Source: Neisseria leonii (GTDB lineage: Bacteria; Pseudomonadota; Gammaproteobacteria; Burkholderiales; Neisseriaceae). Taken from it: a stretch of DNA of 64,000 nt. How positions within the stretch are numbered: the stretch's first letter is position 1; each line of letters opens with the position of its first letter. The position numbers and the translations under genes were made by a program. The notes beneath the pieces are model-generated. The model saw nothing but the letters and a program-made list of their open reading frames with translations. It was not told where the DNA came from and did not search any database. Positions 10,589-21,562 of this stretch are shown here, piece after piece. The stretch covers positions 1,178,001 to 1,242,000 of the forward strand of contig NZ_CP145606.1 of assembly GCF_028776105.2 (NCBI RefSeq). Direction: 5' to 3'.

Positions 10589-11548
10589 ATGAAAACATTC
10601 CGTCTGACCGCAACTGCCCTGTGCCTGGCCGTTTTGGCCGCCTGCTCGCCTCAGGGGCAGGACAGCAGCAAAGCCGATACTGCCGCTTCGGCCGCCGCCA
10701 ATCAGGATCTGGTGCGCATCGCCACCGCACGCGGCGAAGCGGCCGTACCGCGCCTGCCCGAACGCATCGCGGTTTACGACCTGGGTATGCTCGATACGCT
10801 GCAAAAACTGGGCATCAAACCCGGCGCGTCATTGGATACTGTGGGTCTGGATTATCTGAAACCGGCCATCGAAAATGCACAGAAAGCGGGTACGCTGTTC
10901 GAGCCGAATTACGAAGTGCTCAACGCCTACAAGCCGCAGCTGATTATTACCGGCTCGCGCACGGCCAAAGCATTTGACGAATTGGGCAAAATCGCCCCCG
11001 TCATCGAAATGACCGCCGATACGGCCAATATGCGCGAAAGCACTATTCAGCGCATCGACGATTTCGCACGCATTTTCGACAAACAGGCCGAAGCGGACGC
11101 GCTGAAAAACGAAATCAACCAAGCCTACGAGGCCGCCAAACAGGCCGCACAGGGCAAAGGACGCGGTTTGGTCATTATCGTCAATAACGGCAAAATTTCC
11201 GCCTTCGGCCCCGAATCGCGTCTGGGCGGCTGGATTCACCGCGATTTGGGCGTGCCGACCGCCGACGAAAACATCAAAGAAGGCAGCCACGGCCAGCCTG
11301 TGTCGTTCGAATACATCAAACAGCAAAACCCCGACTGGCTGTTTGTGCTTGACCGCTCTGCCGCCATCGGCGAAGAAGGACAGGCCGCCAAAGACGTTCT
11401 GGACAATCCGCTGGTTGCGGAAACCGAAGCCTGGAAAAAAGGCCAAGTGGTCTATCTGCTGCCCGGGGCCTATCTGGCAGCCGGAGGTGCGCAGAATCTG
11501 ATCGACGGCTTCAACCAGCTCAAAGATGCCTTTAACGCGGCCAAATAA
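10589..11548 (+). CDS. fetB: Ferric-siderophore ABC transporter substrate-binding lipoprotein
   Basis: A periplasmic binding lipoprotein of 319 residues (FepB/CeuE-like, two-lobe helical-backbone fold). Signal peptide with L-A-A-C lipobox; then V-P-R-L-P-E-R-I-A-V-Y-D-L-G-M-L-D-T, a typical opening of the family; N-G-K-I-S-A-F-G-P in the second lobe. It captures a ferric siderophore in the periplasm for the permeases that follow. Resembles neisserial FetB, which works with the FetA receptor; no receptor gene is present here. TGGAG lies 9 nt before the ATG. A Fur box upstream suggests iron repression. Confidence 0.85.
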   Translation: MKTFRLTATALCLAVLAACSPQGQDSSKADTAASAAANQDLVRIATARGEAAVPRLPERIAVYDLGMLDTLQKLGIKPGASLDTVGLDYLKPAIENAQKAGTLFEPNYEVLNAYKPQLIITGSRTAKAFDELGKIAPVIEMTADTANMRESTIQRIDDFARIFDKQAEADALKNEINQAYEAAKQAAQGKGRGLVIIVNNGKISAFGPESRLGGWIHRDLGVPTADENIKEGSHGQPVSFEYIKQQNPDWLFVLDRSAAIGEEGQAAKDVLDNPLVAETEAWKKGQVVYLLPGAYLAAGGAQNLIDGFNQLKDAFNAAK

Positions 11549-11560
11549 CCGCCATGTATT

Positions 11561-11594
11561 TTCAGACGGCCTCAGGCTTGCGGGGCCGTCTGAA
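11561..11594. repeat. Inverted uptake-sequence pair between fetB and fetC
   Basis: TTCAGACGGCCT at 11561-11572 and GGCCGTCTGAA at 11584-11594 face outward and can pair. It may partly terminate after fetB, giving more binding protein than permease. Confidence 0.65.
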
Positions 11595-11614
11595 AACCGG
11601 CTTTTACCGTTTCA

Positions 11615-12586
11615 ATGATGCCCGCCAAATCCCCTTCCTATTATTTTTACAGCTTTGCCGCCCTGCTCGTGCTGTCTGCCCTCAGCCTGTCGATAGGCGT
11701 GGCCGACTTCCATTGGGGGCGGCTGTTCGAGTTTTCCGACGATATGCAGCTGATGCTGATCAGCCGCCTGCCGCGCACGCTGGCCATTATCCTGACCGGC
11801 GCATCGCTGGCTGTGGCCGGCATGATTATGCAGATTCTGATGAGAAACCGTTTTGTCGAACCTTCGATGGTGGGTGCCGGGCAAAGTGCGGCTTTGGGTC
11901 TGCTGCTGACGGTACTGCTGTTCCCCGCCGCCGCGCTGAGCGTCAAAATGGCGGCGGCGGCCGTTTCCGCGCTGGCGGGTATGCTGGTCTTTATGGTGCT
12001 GATCCGCCGCCTGCCGCCCACCGCGCAGCTGATGGTACCGCTGGTGGGCATTATTTTCGGCGGCGTCATCGAATCGGCGGCACTGTTTATCGCATATGAA
12101 ACGGAAATGCTTCAAGTGTTGGGCGTTTGGTTGCAGGGCGAATTTTCGGGCGTGCTGCTGGGGCGGTACGAACTGCTGTGGCTGACCGGTTTTCTCGCCG
12201 TATGCGCCTATCTGATTGCCGACCGGCTGACCATCATCGGGTTGGGCGAAAGTGTGGCAGTCAGTCTCGGCCTGAACCGCAACGCCGTTTTATGGGCGGG
12301 TTTGATGATTGTCGCGCTGATTACCGCACTTGTGCTGGTTACAGTCGGCAATATCCCGTTTATCGGACTAGTGGTGCCGAACATCGTTTCGCGCATCATG
12401 GGCGACAGGCTGCGCCAAAGCCTGCCCTTAGTCGCGCTGATGGGCGCGTGCATGGTACTCGCCTGCGACATTATCGGCCGTCTGATCCGCTTTCCGTTTG
12501 AAATTCCCGTAGCGACGGTGTTCGGCGTGGTCGGCACGGTGCTGTTTCTGTATCTGTTATTGCGAAAGAACACCCATGCCGTCTGA
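11615..12586 (+). CDS. fetC: Siderophore ABC permease, FecCD family (first)
   Basis: A 323-residue inner-membrane permease with about nine to ten hydrophobic segments. The FecCD signature R-L-P-R-T-L-A-I-I-L-T-G-A-S-L-A-V-A-G lies at residues about 51-69 and a G-x-I-x-F-I-G-L-V-V-P segment near 252 forms the ATPase-coupling region. It pairs with the next permease to pass the ferric siderophore across the inner membrane. Two ATG codons stand in tandem (11615, 11618) without a strong Shine-Dalgarno. Its C-terminus (H-A-V-stop) is encoded by an uptake sequence that also supplies the fetD start. Confidence 0.85.
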   Translation: MMPAKSPSYYFYSFAALLVLSALSLSIGVADFHWGRLFEFSDDMQLMLISRLPRTLAIILTGASLAVAGMIMQILMRNRFVEPSMVGAGQSAALGLLLTVLLFPAAALSVKMAAAAVSALAGMLVFMVLIRRLPPTAQLMVPLVGIIFGGVIESAALFIAYETEMLQVLGVWLQGEFSGVLLGRYELLWLTGFLAVCAYLIADRLTIIGLGESVAVSLGLNRNAVLWAGLMIVALITALVLVTVGNIPFIGLVVPNIVSRIMGDRLRQSLPLVALMGACMVLACDIIGRLIRFPFEIPVATVFGVVGTVLFLYLLLRKNTHAV

Positions 12587-13544
12587 ATACACCCGCCCCG
12601 TACTGCTGGCCGCCGTGCTGCTGGCAGTCTCCTGCACTCTGTTTATGACGCTCAATGCCGGCGGCAACTGGGCATTTGTGCTGCCGCTGCGTGCAGCCAA
12701 ACTGGCTGCTTTGCTGATGGTGGCCTATGCGGCGGGCGTATCGACATTACTGTTCCAAACGCTGACCAACAACCCCGTTCTCACACCCTCCCTGCTCGGT
12801 TTCGAGTCGCTCTATGTTTTTCTGCAAACCCTGCTGGTGGTGGTGCTGGGCGGTGCGGGTTATACCCACCTGCCGCCTTTGGGCAAGTTCGGTTTCGAAC
12901 TGGCCGCCATGATCGGCGGCTCCCTGCTGCTGTTCCGGATCCTGCTCAAACAGGGCGGCCGCGATTTGGCACGGGTCATTCTGATCGGCGTGATTTTCGG
13001 CGTACTGTTCCGCAGCCTCTCTTCCCTGCTGCAACGTCTGATTGATCCGGAAGAATTTGCCGTCGCACAAGCCTATACCTTTGCCTCGTTCAACAGCATC
13101 AATCGGGAAATGCTCGGTATCGGTTCGCTGATGGTATTGCTGACCGCGCTGTTTGTGTGGCGCGAACGCCACCGTCTCGATGTGCTGCTGCTGGGGCGAG
13201 ACCAGGCCGTCAATCTCGGTATTTCCTATGCCCGCCATGCTCTGCTGATTTTGGTCTGCGTATCCGTACTGGTATCGGTATCGGTGGCCGTAGTCGGCCC
13301 GTTCGGCGGGCCTGTCAGCTTTTTCGGCCTGCTGGCGGTGGCACTGGCCAATTGGTTTTCGCGTACCGTCAGCCACAGCATTCGCCTGCCGATGGTCTTT
13401 CTGACCGCCGCCCTGCTGCTGGTCGCGGGACAAACCCTCTTCGAGCATGTATTGGGCATGAAAGCCGTGTTGAGTGTGGTGGTCGAATTTGCCGGCGGAC
13501 TGGTTTTTCTGTGGCTGGTTTTGAAAAAACGGCAGGCCGTCTGA
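12576..13544 (+). CDS. fetD: Siderophore ABC permease, FecCD family (second)
   Basis: A 322-residue FecCD permease, partner of the preceding gene, overlapping it by 11 nt. Hydrophobic helices throughout; the conserved L-L-F-Q-T-L-T-N-N-P near residue 63 and the G-P-x-x-F-x-G-L coupling segment (G-P-V-S-F-F-G-L) near 250 are visible. Its first four codons (M-P-S-E) are an ATGCCGTCTGAA uptake sequence, and its last three residues plus stop (Q-A-V-stop) come from another. Translational coupling to fetC is likely. Confidence 0.85.
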   Translation: MPSEYTRPVLLAAVLLAVSCTLFMTLNAGGNWAFVLPLRAAKLAALLMVAYAAGVSTLLFQTLTNNPVLTPSLLGFESLYVFLQTLLVVVLGGAGYTHLPPLGKFGFELAAMIGGSLLLFRILLKQGGRDLARVILIGVIFGVLFRSLSSLLQRLIDPEEFAVAQAYTFASFNSINREMLGIGSLMVLLTALFVWRERHRLDVLLLGRDQAVNLGISYARHALLILVCVSVLVSVSVAVVGPFGGPVSFFGLLAVALANWFSRTVSHSIRLPMVFLTAALLLVAGQTLFEHVLGMKAVLSVVVEFAGGLVFLWLVLKKRQAV

Positions 13545-13851
13545 AAAAGGTACTGGCGGTACGCGGGATTTGACGGATAGCGTGAATACCGCCGAAACAG
13601 GAATCCCGACCGCCGCATGGCCGGAACAGGAGGGGCGTCCGTATCAAAACGGACGCACCGGCCAGACCGGCCGGCCTGATTTTCCGGTTTCCGCCGACCC
13701 ATACCGGGCCGGCTGTTACAGACGGCATCCCGCTGCGGGATACTTTGCAGCAGCGAACCGCCCGCACAGCCAAAGCAGCTATGCCCTGTATCCGCCGTTT
13801 CGGCGGCTGCTCTATATAATTTATTTTTCCATCCGGTGAACTTTCCGCAAC
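13545..13851. other. Gap between fetD and fetE
   Basis: No credible gene; a short open frame at 13570-13839 has no ribosome site and a composition unlike real proteins. A perfect 8-bp hairpin, GCGTCCGT...ACGGACGC, lies at 13635-13656 without a T-tract. A TATAAT at 13815-13820, 32 nt before fetE, could be a promoter of its own, though no good -35 is present. Confidence 0.55.
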
Positions 13852-14610
13852 ATGATCGAAATCCGCAATATCAGCCACACCATTGACGGCCACACCATTC
13901 TCAACAATGTCAGCCTCGATATTCCGCAGGGCGGCATTACCGCGCTGATCGGCCCCAACGGTGCGGGCAAATCGACGCTGTTCTCCCTGATGGCCCGCCT
14001 GCAACCGCTAAGCGGCGGCAGCATCGCCTACAACGGCCGCAGCATATCGGCCACACCGACGGCCGAACTGGCGCGTATCGTATCGATACTGACTCAGGAA
14101 AACAGCATCATCAGCCGTATCTCCGTGCGCGATCTGCTGATGTTCGGCCGCTATCCCTACCATCAGGGCAGGCCGTCTGAACAGGACAGGGAAATTGTGC
14201 AGAACGCGCTGGCCGAATTCCGGCTCGACAGTTTTGCCCACCGTTACCTGACCGAGCTTTCCGGCGGCCAACGCCAGCGGGCGATGATTGCCATGGTGTT
14301 CTGCCAGAGTACCGAATATGTGCTGCTGGACGAGCCTTTGAACAATCTCGATATGTATTATGCCCGCAGCCTGATGCAGCTGCTGAAAAAACTCACCCAC
14401 GAACACAAGCGCACCACGGTGGTGGTACTGCACGACATCAATCAGGCCGCCGCCTATGCCGATTTCGTGGTCGCCATGAAAAACGGCGAAGTGGCACAAA
14501 CCGGCCGCCCCGATGAAATCTTTACCCGCGAAAACATCAAAGCTCTGTTTGATATGGATGTCGATGTGCTGGATTACGGCGGCAAAAAACTGGTGGTGCA
14601 CCATATTTGA
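13852..14610 (+). CDS. fetE: Siderophore ABC transporter ATPase
   Basis: A 252-residue cytosolic ATPase of the FepC/BtuD type that powers the fetC-fetD permease. Walker A G-P-N-G-A-G-K-S-T at residues 34-42, Q-loop T-Q-E-N, signature L-S-G-G-Q-R-Q-R, Walker B Y-V-L-L-D-E-P and switch histidine L-H-D. Separated from fetD by 307 nt, more than usual inside an operon. The ribosome site is weak (GGTGA). An uptake sequence is embedded near 14171 (G-R-P-S-E-Q). Confidence 0.9.
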   Translation: MIEIRNISHTIDGHTILNNVSLDIPQGGITALIGPNGAGKSTLFSLMARLQPLSGGSIAYNGRSISATPTAELARIVSILTQENSIISRISVRDLLMFGRYPYHQGRPSEQDREIVQNALAEFRLDSFAHRYLTELSGGQRQRAMIAMVFCQSTEYVLLDEPLNNLDMYYARSLMQLLKKLTHEHKRTTVVVLHDINQAAAYADFVVAMKNGEVAQTGRPDEIFTRENIKALFDMDVDVLDYGGKKLVVHHI

Positions 14611-14634
14611 ACGGCAATGGCCGCAACAGCACTC

Positions 14635-14675
14635 AGGCCGTCTGAAAACCCGTTTGCAGGTTGTTCAGACGGCCT
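14635..14675. terminator. Uptake-sequence hairpin after fetE
   Basis: Inverted uptake sequences at 14635-14646 and 14664-14675, 25 nt after the fetE stop, form a long stem typical of neisserial terminators. Confidence 0.7.
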
Positions 14676-14765
14676 CTCATTCCATACAGAACCGCCACGG
14701 CGGCCGCACGGACAAGGTCTGCCTGTCCCTCCCATGCATTCAAACGGCCCGCCGAACCGGCAAAA

Positions 14766-14896
14766 AGCCGTCTGAAACCCGGTCGGGATATTCAGACGGC
14801 CTGACTCATCAAACCATACGAAAGGCCGATACGGCAGCGCAACGCCGTTTTTTTTTCAGACGGCCTTGGCGGATATTCCGTTCGAGGCCGTCTGAA
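14766..14896. repeat. Cluster of four further uptake sequences
   Basis: Copies at 14766-14776 (AGCCGTCTGAA), 14791-14802, 14855-14866 (after a T-run) and 14885-14896. The first two form an inverted pair; the last two flank the gyrB end. With the pair at 14635 this 290-nt gap carries six copies. Confidence 0.75.
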
Positions 14897-14904
14897 ATAC
14901 CGCA

Positions 14905-17469
<2,565 letters not shown>

Positions 17470-18462
17470 TCAGGCTACGGCACGGCGCAGACAGGCGATT
17501 TGGTGGCTTTCCCGCCCTTTGAGTACGGGCTTTTGCTCGGCACATTCGGCCGCCGCTTCGACACAGCGTGTGCGGAACACGCAGCCGGAAGGCGGGTGGA
17601 TGGGGCTGGGCAAATCGCCCGCCAGCAGTTCGATGGTTTTGCCGCGTTCGGCAGCCGGATCGGGCAGCGGCACGGCCGACATCAGTGCGCGGGTGTAGGG
17701 ATGTGCGGTCGCGGTATAAACCGCTTCGTCCGTACCGCATTCCACCGCATTGCCCAGATACATCACCAATACGCGGTCGGAAATATGGCGCACCACCGAC
17801 AAATCGTGGGCGATAAAAATCAGCGCCAAGCCCATTTCGGCCTGTACGGCTTTGAGCAGGTTGATGACCTGCGCCTGAATCGATACGTCCAGCGCGGACA
17901 CCGGCTCGTCGCAGATAATCAGTTTCGGTTCGAGAATCAGCGCACGCGCAATGCCGATACGCTGGCACTGGCCGCCTGAAAATTCATGCGGATAACGGTT
18001 GATCTGATTGGGCAGCAGGCCGACTTTCTGCATGATGGCCTTTACTTTTTCCTCAACCGCCGCTTTGCCCATTTCGGGGTGAAACGTGCGCAGCGGCTCG
18101 GCGATGATGTCGCCCACCGTCATGCGCGGGTTGAGTGAGGCAAGCGGATCCTGAAAAATCATCTGAATGTCTTTGCGTTTCAGGCGCAGGGCTTTTTCGT
18201 CCAAACCGGCCAGCTCTTCGCCCTGAAAGCGGATACTGCCCGAGGCAGTTTTCACCAAGCCGATAATCGCCCGCGCCAGCGTGGATTTGCCGCAACCGGA
18301 TTCGCCTACCACGCCCAGCGTTTCGCCCGCATCCAAATGGAACGATACGCCGTTTACCGCTTTCAAGGCGGCCGGTTTCTGCCAGAACCACGCGCCCGGT
18401 TCGCGGACGGGGAAACGGACATGCACGTCGCGCACTTCAAGCAAATGCTCTTTCTCGCTCAT
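17470..18462 (-). CDS. oppF: Oligopeptide ABC transporter ATPase OppF
   Basis: A 330-residue ABC ATPase. Walker A G-E-S-G-C-G-K-S-T, signature F-S-G-G-Q-C-Q-R, Walker B L-I-I-C-D-E-P-V-S-A-L-D, H-loop A-H-D-L, and the C-terminal oligopeptide-transporter domain with its cysteine cluster (G-C-V-F-R-T-R-C) that in relatives binds an iron-sulfur cluster. It works with OppD as the paired ATPase of a peptide importer. The ATG at 18462 is preferred to 18483 because AAAGG lies 7 nt upstream of it. It is cut off from oppD by the lipase gene. Confidence 0.9.
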   Translation of the reverse strand: MSEKEHLLEVRDVHVRFPVREPGAWFWQKPAALKAVNGVSFHLDAGETLGVVGESGCGKSTLARAIIGLVKTASGSIRFQGEELAGLDEKALRLKRKDIQMIFQDPLASLNPRMTVGDIIAEPLRTFHPEMGKAAVEEKVKAIMQKVGLLPNQINRYPHEFSGGQCQRIGIARALILEPKLIICDEPVSALDVSIQAQVINLLKAVQAEMGLALIFIAHDLSVVRHISDRVLVMYLGNAVECGTDEAVYTATAHPYTRALMSAVPLPDPAAERGKTIELLAGDLPSPIHPPSGCVFRTRCVEAAAECAEQKPVLKGRESHQIACLRRAVA

Positions 18463-18530
18463 TTCGCTGCCTTTTGTCTCCAAATTTAGCCGGAACCGCC
18501 GACAGACTCTGCCGGCGGCATACGGCTGAA

Positions 18531-20405
18531 TTAAACGATTTCGATATACGAACTGTCAAGTGCGGCCAGCTCCGTACCTTTCAGGACAATGCTGCCGCCC
18601 TTATAGCCGATCACGACATCGCTGCCTTGCTGCCGGGCAGCGGCCAATACGCTCTCGCGGCCGGAAAACAGTGCCGAATCGAATACCAACTTGTCTTTGT
18701 CGCCCGCATAGTGGTTGAAATCACTGATTTGCTGGATACCGCGCGAAGCCTTATCGAATGCGAACACATCGTTGCCCACACCGCCGGACATCACGGTACG
18801 CCCGCCCTGACCGCCGTACAGGAAGTCGTTGCCTTCCGCACCGTACAGCTCGTCATTGCCCCGTCCGCCGAACAGCATATCGTTGCCTTCGCCGCCGTGC
18901 AGCAGCGATGAAGTTTTTGCCGCAGTCAGCACATCGTTGCCCGCACCGCCGAAAAGGGTTTTGCCTTTCAGCACATCGTTCCCCGCACTGCCCTCCTGAT
19001 GGCGGCCGTAGGCAACATCCTGATTCAGGAATTTCAACACCGGATAGCTTTTGTCCGTCAAACCGTATGTCCCGACTTCAAAGGGGTTGAGCGTCGTCCG
19101 CCATTCGCCCTCAAAGCTGACTTTCTCGATATTTTCCGCCTGTTTGAGGCCGCTGCCGTCTTTGGCATGGAAAAACACATCGCCGTCGGCCGTGCGGTAA
19201 ACATTCCAGTCGCTGCGCCTGCCGCTCAGAATCAGCGTATCGACACCCTCGCCGCCGTCGATTCTGTCGGCACCCGTACCGGTTTTGATTTTGTCGTTGC
19301 CCGCGCCCGCATCGATGTAGTCGCCGCCGACCCCGCCTTTGAGCAGATTGTCGCGGTCGCTACCGATGATGAATGCCGGTGTGCCGTAATGGCCGGACGT
19401 ATGCGAGGCTTTGTCTTCCACCCATGTGGTTGCCCGGGTCAGGCCGGTCAGGTAATCGACAACCACGGTGCTGTCGGCCGCGGTGTACTCGTAATAGCTG
19501 GAATTGGCGATACGGGTAAACGGTGTACCCAGCAGGCCGTCGATATGCGCCGACCATGCGGTAGGAATATTGATCAGCGAAAACGGGCTGATTTTCCACA
19601 GGGGCGAGGCGTAGGTATCGTTGAACAGCACCACATTGTCCATGGTGGTGGCAAACGGTTTGTCGGGATTGACCAAACCGGGTTTGGCGGCAGCAACGGC
19701 TGCACCCAGAGTCGGCGCATCGCCCGCGGCGCGGTAAACGACATCGTTTTCAAAACCGGCATTGAGAATGACTGACGGATTGTCGTAAATCAGCGGCGAA
19801 GCATGGCCGATATAGTCGGCATCGGCAAAGAATCCGTCGGCCAGCGTTTCGCGGTATTTCGCCATCAGGTTGGTCATCGCACCGCCCAGACTGTAACCGG
19901 TTACCAAGACATCCGAACCGCTCAGGCCGTTGGCTTCGGCGTAGTTTTTGACCACTTGCAGAATCGGCTCCATTTTCGGTGCCATCTCGCCGCTGTTGAG
20001 TTGGACATAGTCCACAATATCCAAGGGGTCGTTGGTACCGCAAAAACCGATGCTCAACGCCGTAACCTTGCCCACATCATTAAATTTGCCGAAGATTTTC
20101 AGCTGCGGCCCCATGCCGGGAATGGTATTGTGGCCGGTCAGCGGACTTTCGACGGTATAGAAACCCAAAGGATCGACACTGTTGGCCGGCAGCCCCAATT
20201 CAGACGGCTCCAAAGCACGCCAGCCGTCGGGCGGCGACATTTCCAGCCTGTCGGCCAGGTAATTGCCCGCCAGTTTACCCAATGCATTCAGTGTACCGCT
20301 GATGAATTTCGGGCTGACATTGGTGTAAACCGCCAGCTTGTGACTGACGGACATCAGGCGCGCGGCTTCTGCGCTGCTGTATTGTTTGTAATCGAACATT
20401 GCCAT
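18531..20405 (-). CDS. RTX-type secreted lipase (family I.3-like)
   Basis: A 624-residue protein without a Sec signal. N-terminal alpha/beta-hydrolase part with the lipase nucleophile motif G-Y-S-L-G-G (Ser172); C-terminal part with calcium-binding RTX nonapeptides (G-G-x-G-x-D) at about residues 354-390 and 470-545; and a hydrophobic C-terminal end. Size and order match family I.3 lipases/polyurethanases of Pseudomonas and Serratia (about 613-617 residues), exported by a type I ABC secretion system; no such system is in the window. GGAGA stands 7 nt before the ATG. It sits between oppD and oppF on the same strand, 131 and 68 nt from them, so it interrupts the usual operon. Confidence 0.88.
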   Translation of the reverse strand: MAMFDYKQYSSAEAARLMSVSHKLAVYTNVSPKFISGTLNALGKLAGNYLADRLEMSPPDGWRALEPSELGLPANSVDPLGFYTVESPLTGHNTIPGMGPQLKIFGKFNDVGKVTALSIGFCGTNDPLDIVDYVQLNSGEMAPKMEPILQVVKNYAEANGLSGSDVLVTGYSLGGAMTNLMAKYRETLADGFFADADYIGHASPLIYDNPSVILNAGFENDVVYRAAGDAPTLGAAVAAAKPGLVNPDKPFATTMDNVVLFNDTYASPLWKISPFSLINIPTAWSAHIDGLLGTPFTRIANSSYYEYTAADSTVVVDYLTGLTRATTWVEDKASHTSGHYGTPAFIIGSDRDNLLKGGVGGDYIDAGAGNDKIKTGTGADRIDGGEGVDTLILSGRRSDWNVYRTADGDVFFHAKDGSGLKQAENIEKVSFEGEWRTTLNPFEVGTYGLTDKSYPVLKFLNQDVAYGRHQEGSAGNDVLKGKTLFGGAGNDVLTAAKTSSLLHGGEGNDMLFGGRGNDELYGAEGNDFLYGGQGGRTVMSGGVGNDVFAFDKASRGIQQISDFNHYAGDKDKLVFDSALFSGRESVLAAARQQGSDVVIGYKGGSIVLKGTELAALDSSYIEIV

Positions 20406-20437
20406 GATTGTCTCCCATGTAGATAGATTGCGGATTG

Positions 20438-20452
20438 CCGCCGTATCGGCGG
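20438..20452. promoter_or_regulatory. Hairpin in the lipase leader
   Basis: CCGCCG-TAT-CGGCGG forms a 6-bp stem between oppD and the lipase ribosome site, 33 nt before the ATG; no T-tract follows. The region above it (20453-20536) is AT-rich and may hold a promoter. Confidence 0.35.
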
Positions 20453-20536
20453 TCGAATGATTAATGTATGAATAACAAAATCTTACATAAGGATAATCAA
20501 ACGGCTGATAGAGTGTCTATTCCAACCTGCACGTTT

Positions 20537-21505
20537 TTACCCGGCACTCTGCCAATGGCAGGCACGGTTGCGGCCGTCGGCACCCGACAGCAGCGGCGGG
20601 GCTTCGCGGCGGCAGATGTCGCGGACATGGCCGCAACGCTCCTGAAATGCGCAGCCCGGCGGCAGCTGTGACAGATTGGGCGGGTTGCCCGGAATGGTGG
20701 GCAGAACGTCCTCATGGCCGTCCAGGCGCGGTACCGCGCCCAGCAGACCGATGGTATAGGGGTGGGTCGGCCGGTAGAACATATCGTCCACGCCGCCGTA
20801 TTCCATCGTCCGCCCCGCATACATGACCAGCACTTTGTCGCAGATGCCCGCTACCACGCCCAAATCGTGAGTAATCATGATGATGGTGGTGGCAAAATCA
20901 CGCTTCAAATCATTGAGCAGGGCCATAATCTGCGCCTGCACGGTTACATCGAGTGCGGTGGTCGGCTCGTCGGCAATCAGCAGGCGTGGGCGGCACAGCA
21001 GCGCCATCGCAATCACGACGCGCTGGCGCATACCGCCGGAAAATTCGTGCGGATACATACCCATGCGTTTTTTCGCCTCGGGGATTTTCACCGCATCGAG
21101 CATTTTGGCCGCTTCGTCCCACGCCTCGCGTTTGCCCATACCTTTGTGCAGAATCAGCACTTCGGCCAACTGGTCGCCCACTTTCATATAGGGATTGAGC
21201 GAAGTCATCGGGTCTTGGAAAATCATCGCAATATCGCGTGCGCGGATGCGGTTGAGGGCTTTTTCGGGCAGGTTGAGGATTTCTTTGCCGTCAAACAGCA
21301 CGCTGCCGTCCGCCCGGCCGTTTTTGGCCAGCAGCCCCATAATGGCAAACGAGGTTTGCGATTTTCCCGAACCGGATTCACCGACTATCCCCAGCGTTTC
21401 GCCGGGATAAAGGTCGAAATTGAGCCGGTTGACGGCGGTTACGGCACCGTCTTCGGTGTGGAACAAAACTTCCAGATCTCTGACTTGCAGCAGCGGATGA
21501 CTCAT
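20537..21505 (-). CDS. oppD: Oligopeptide ABC transporter ATPase OppD
   Basis: A 322-residue ABC ATPase. Walker [10 protein letters not shown], signature F-S-G-G-M-R-Q-R, Walker [17 protein letters not shown] switch, and the C-terminal oligopeptide-transporter domain with P-G-C-A-F-Q-E-R-C. Powers OppB-OppC together with OppF. AAGGA lies 7 nt before the ATG. It is 57 nt after oppC, with an inverted uptake-sequence pair between them. Confidence 0.92.
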   Translation of the reverse strand: MSHPLLQVRDLEVLFHTEDGAVTAVNRLNFDLYPGETLGIVGESGSGKSQTSFAIMGLLAKNGRADGSVLFDGKEILNLPEKALNRIRARDIAMIFQDPMTSLNPYMKVGDQLAEVLILHKGMGKREAWDEAAKMLDAVKIPEAKKRMGMYPHEFSGGMRQRVVIAMALLCRPRLLIADEPTTALDVTVQAQIMALLNDLKRDFATTIIMITHDLGVVAGICDKVLVMYAGRTMEYGGVDDMFYRPTHPYTIGLLGAVPRLDGHEDVLPTIPGNPPNLSQLPPGCAFQERCGHVRDICRREAPPLLSGADGRNRACHWQSAG

Positions 21506-21521
21506 CTCAAATCCTTCCTGT

Positions 21522-21555
21522 TTCAGACGGCCTTCTGCGGCAGAGGCCGTCTGAA
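21522..21555. repeat. Inverted uptake-sequence pair between oppC and oppD
   Basis: Copies at 21522-21533 and 21544-21555 face outward and can pair as a short hairpin inside the operon. Confidence 0.65.
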
Positions 21556-21562
21556 AAACGGG

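Noticed and set aside
13570..13839. 89-residue open frame between fetD and fetE
   Set aside because: No ribosome site and no protein-like composition.
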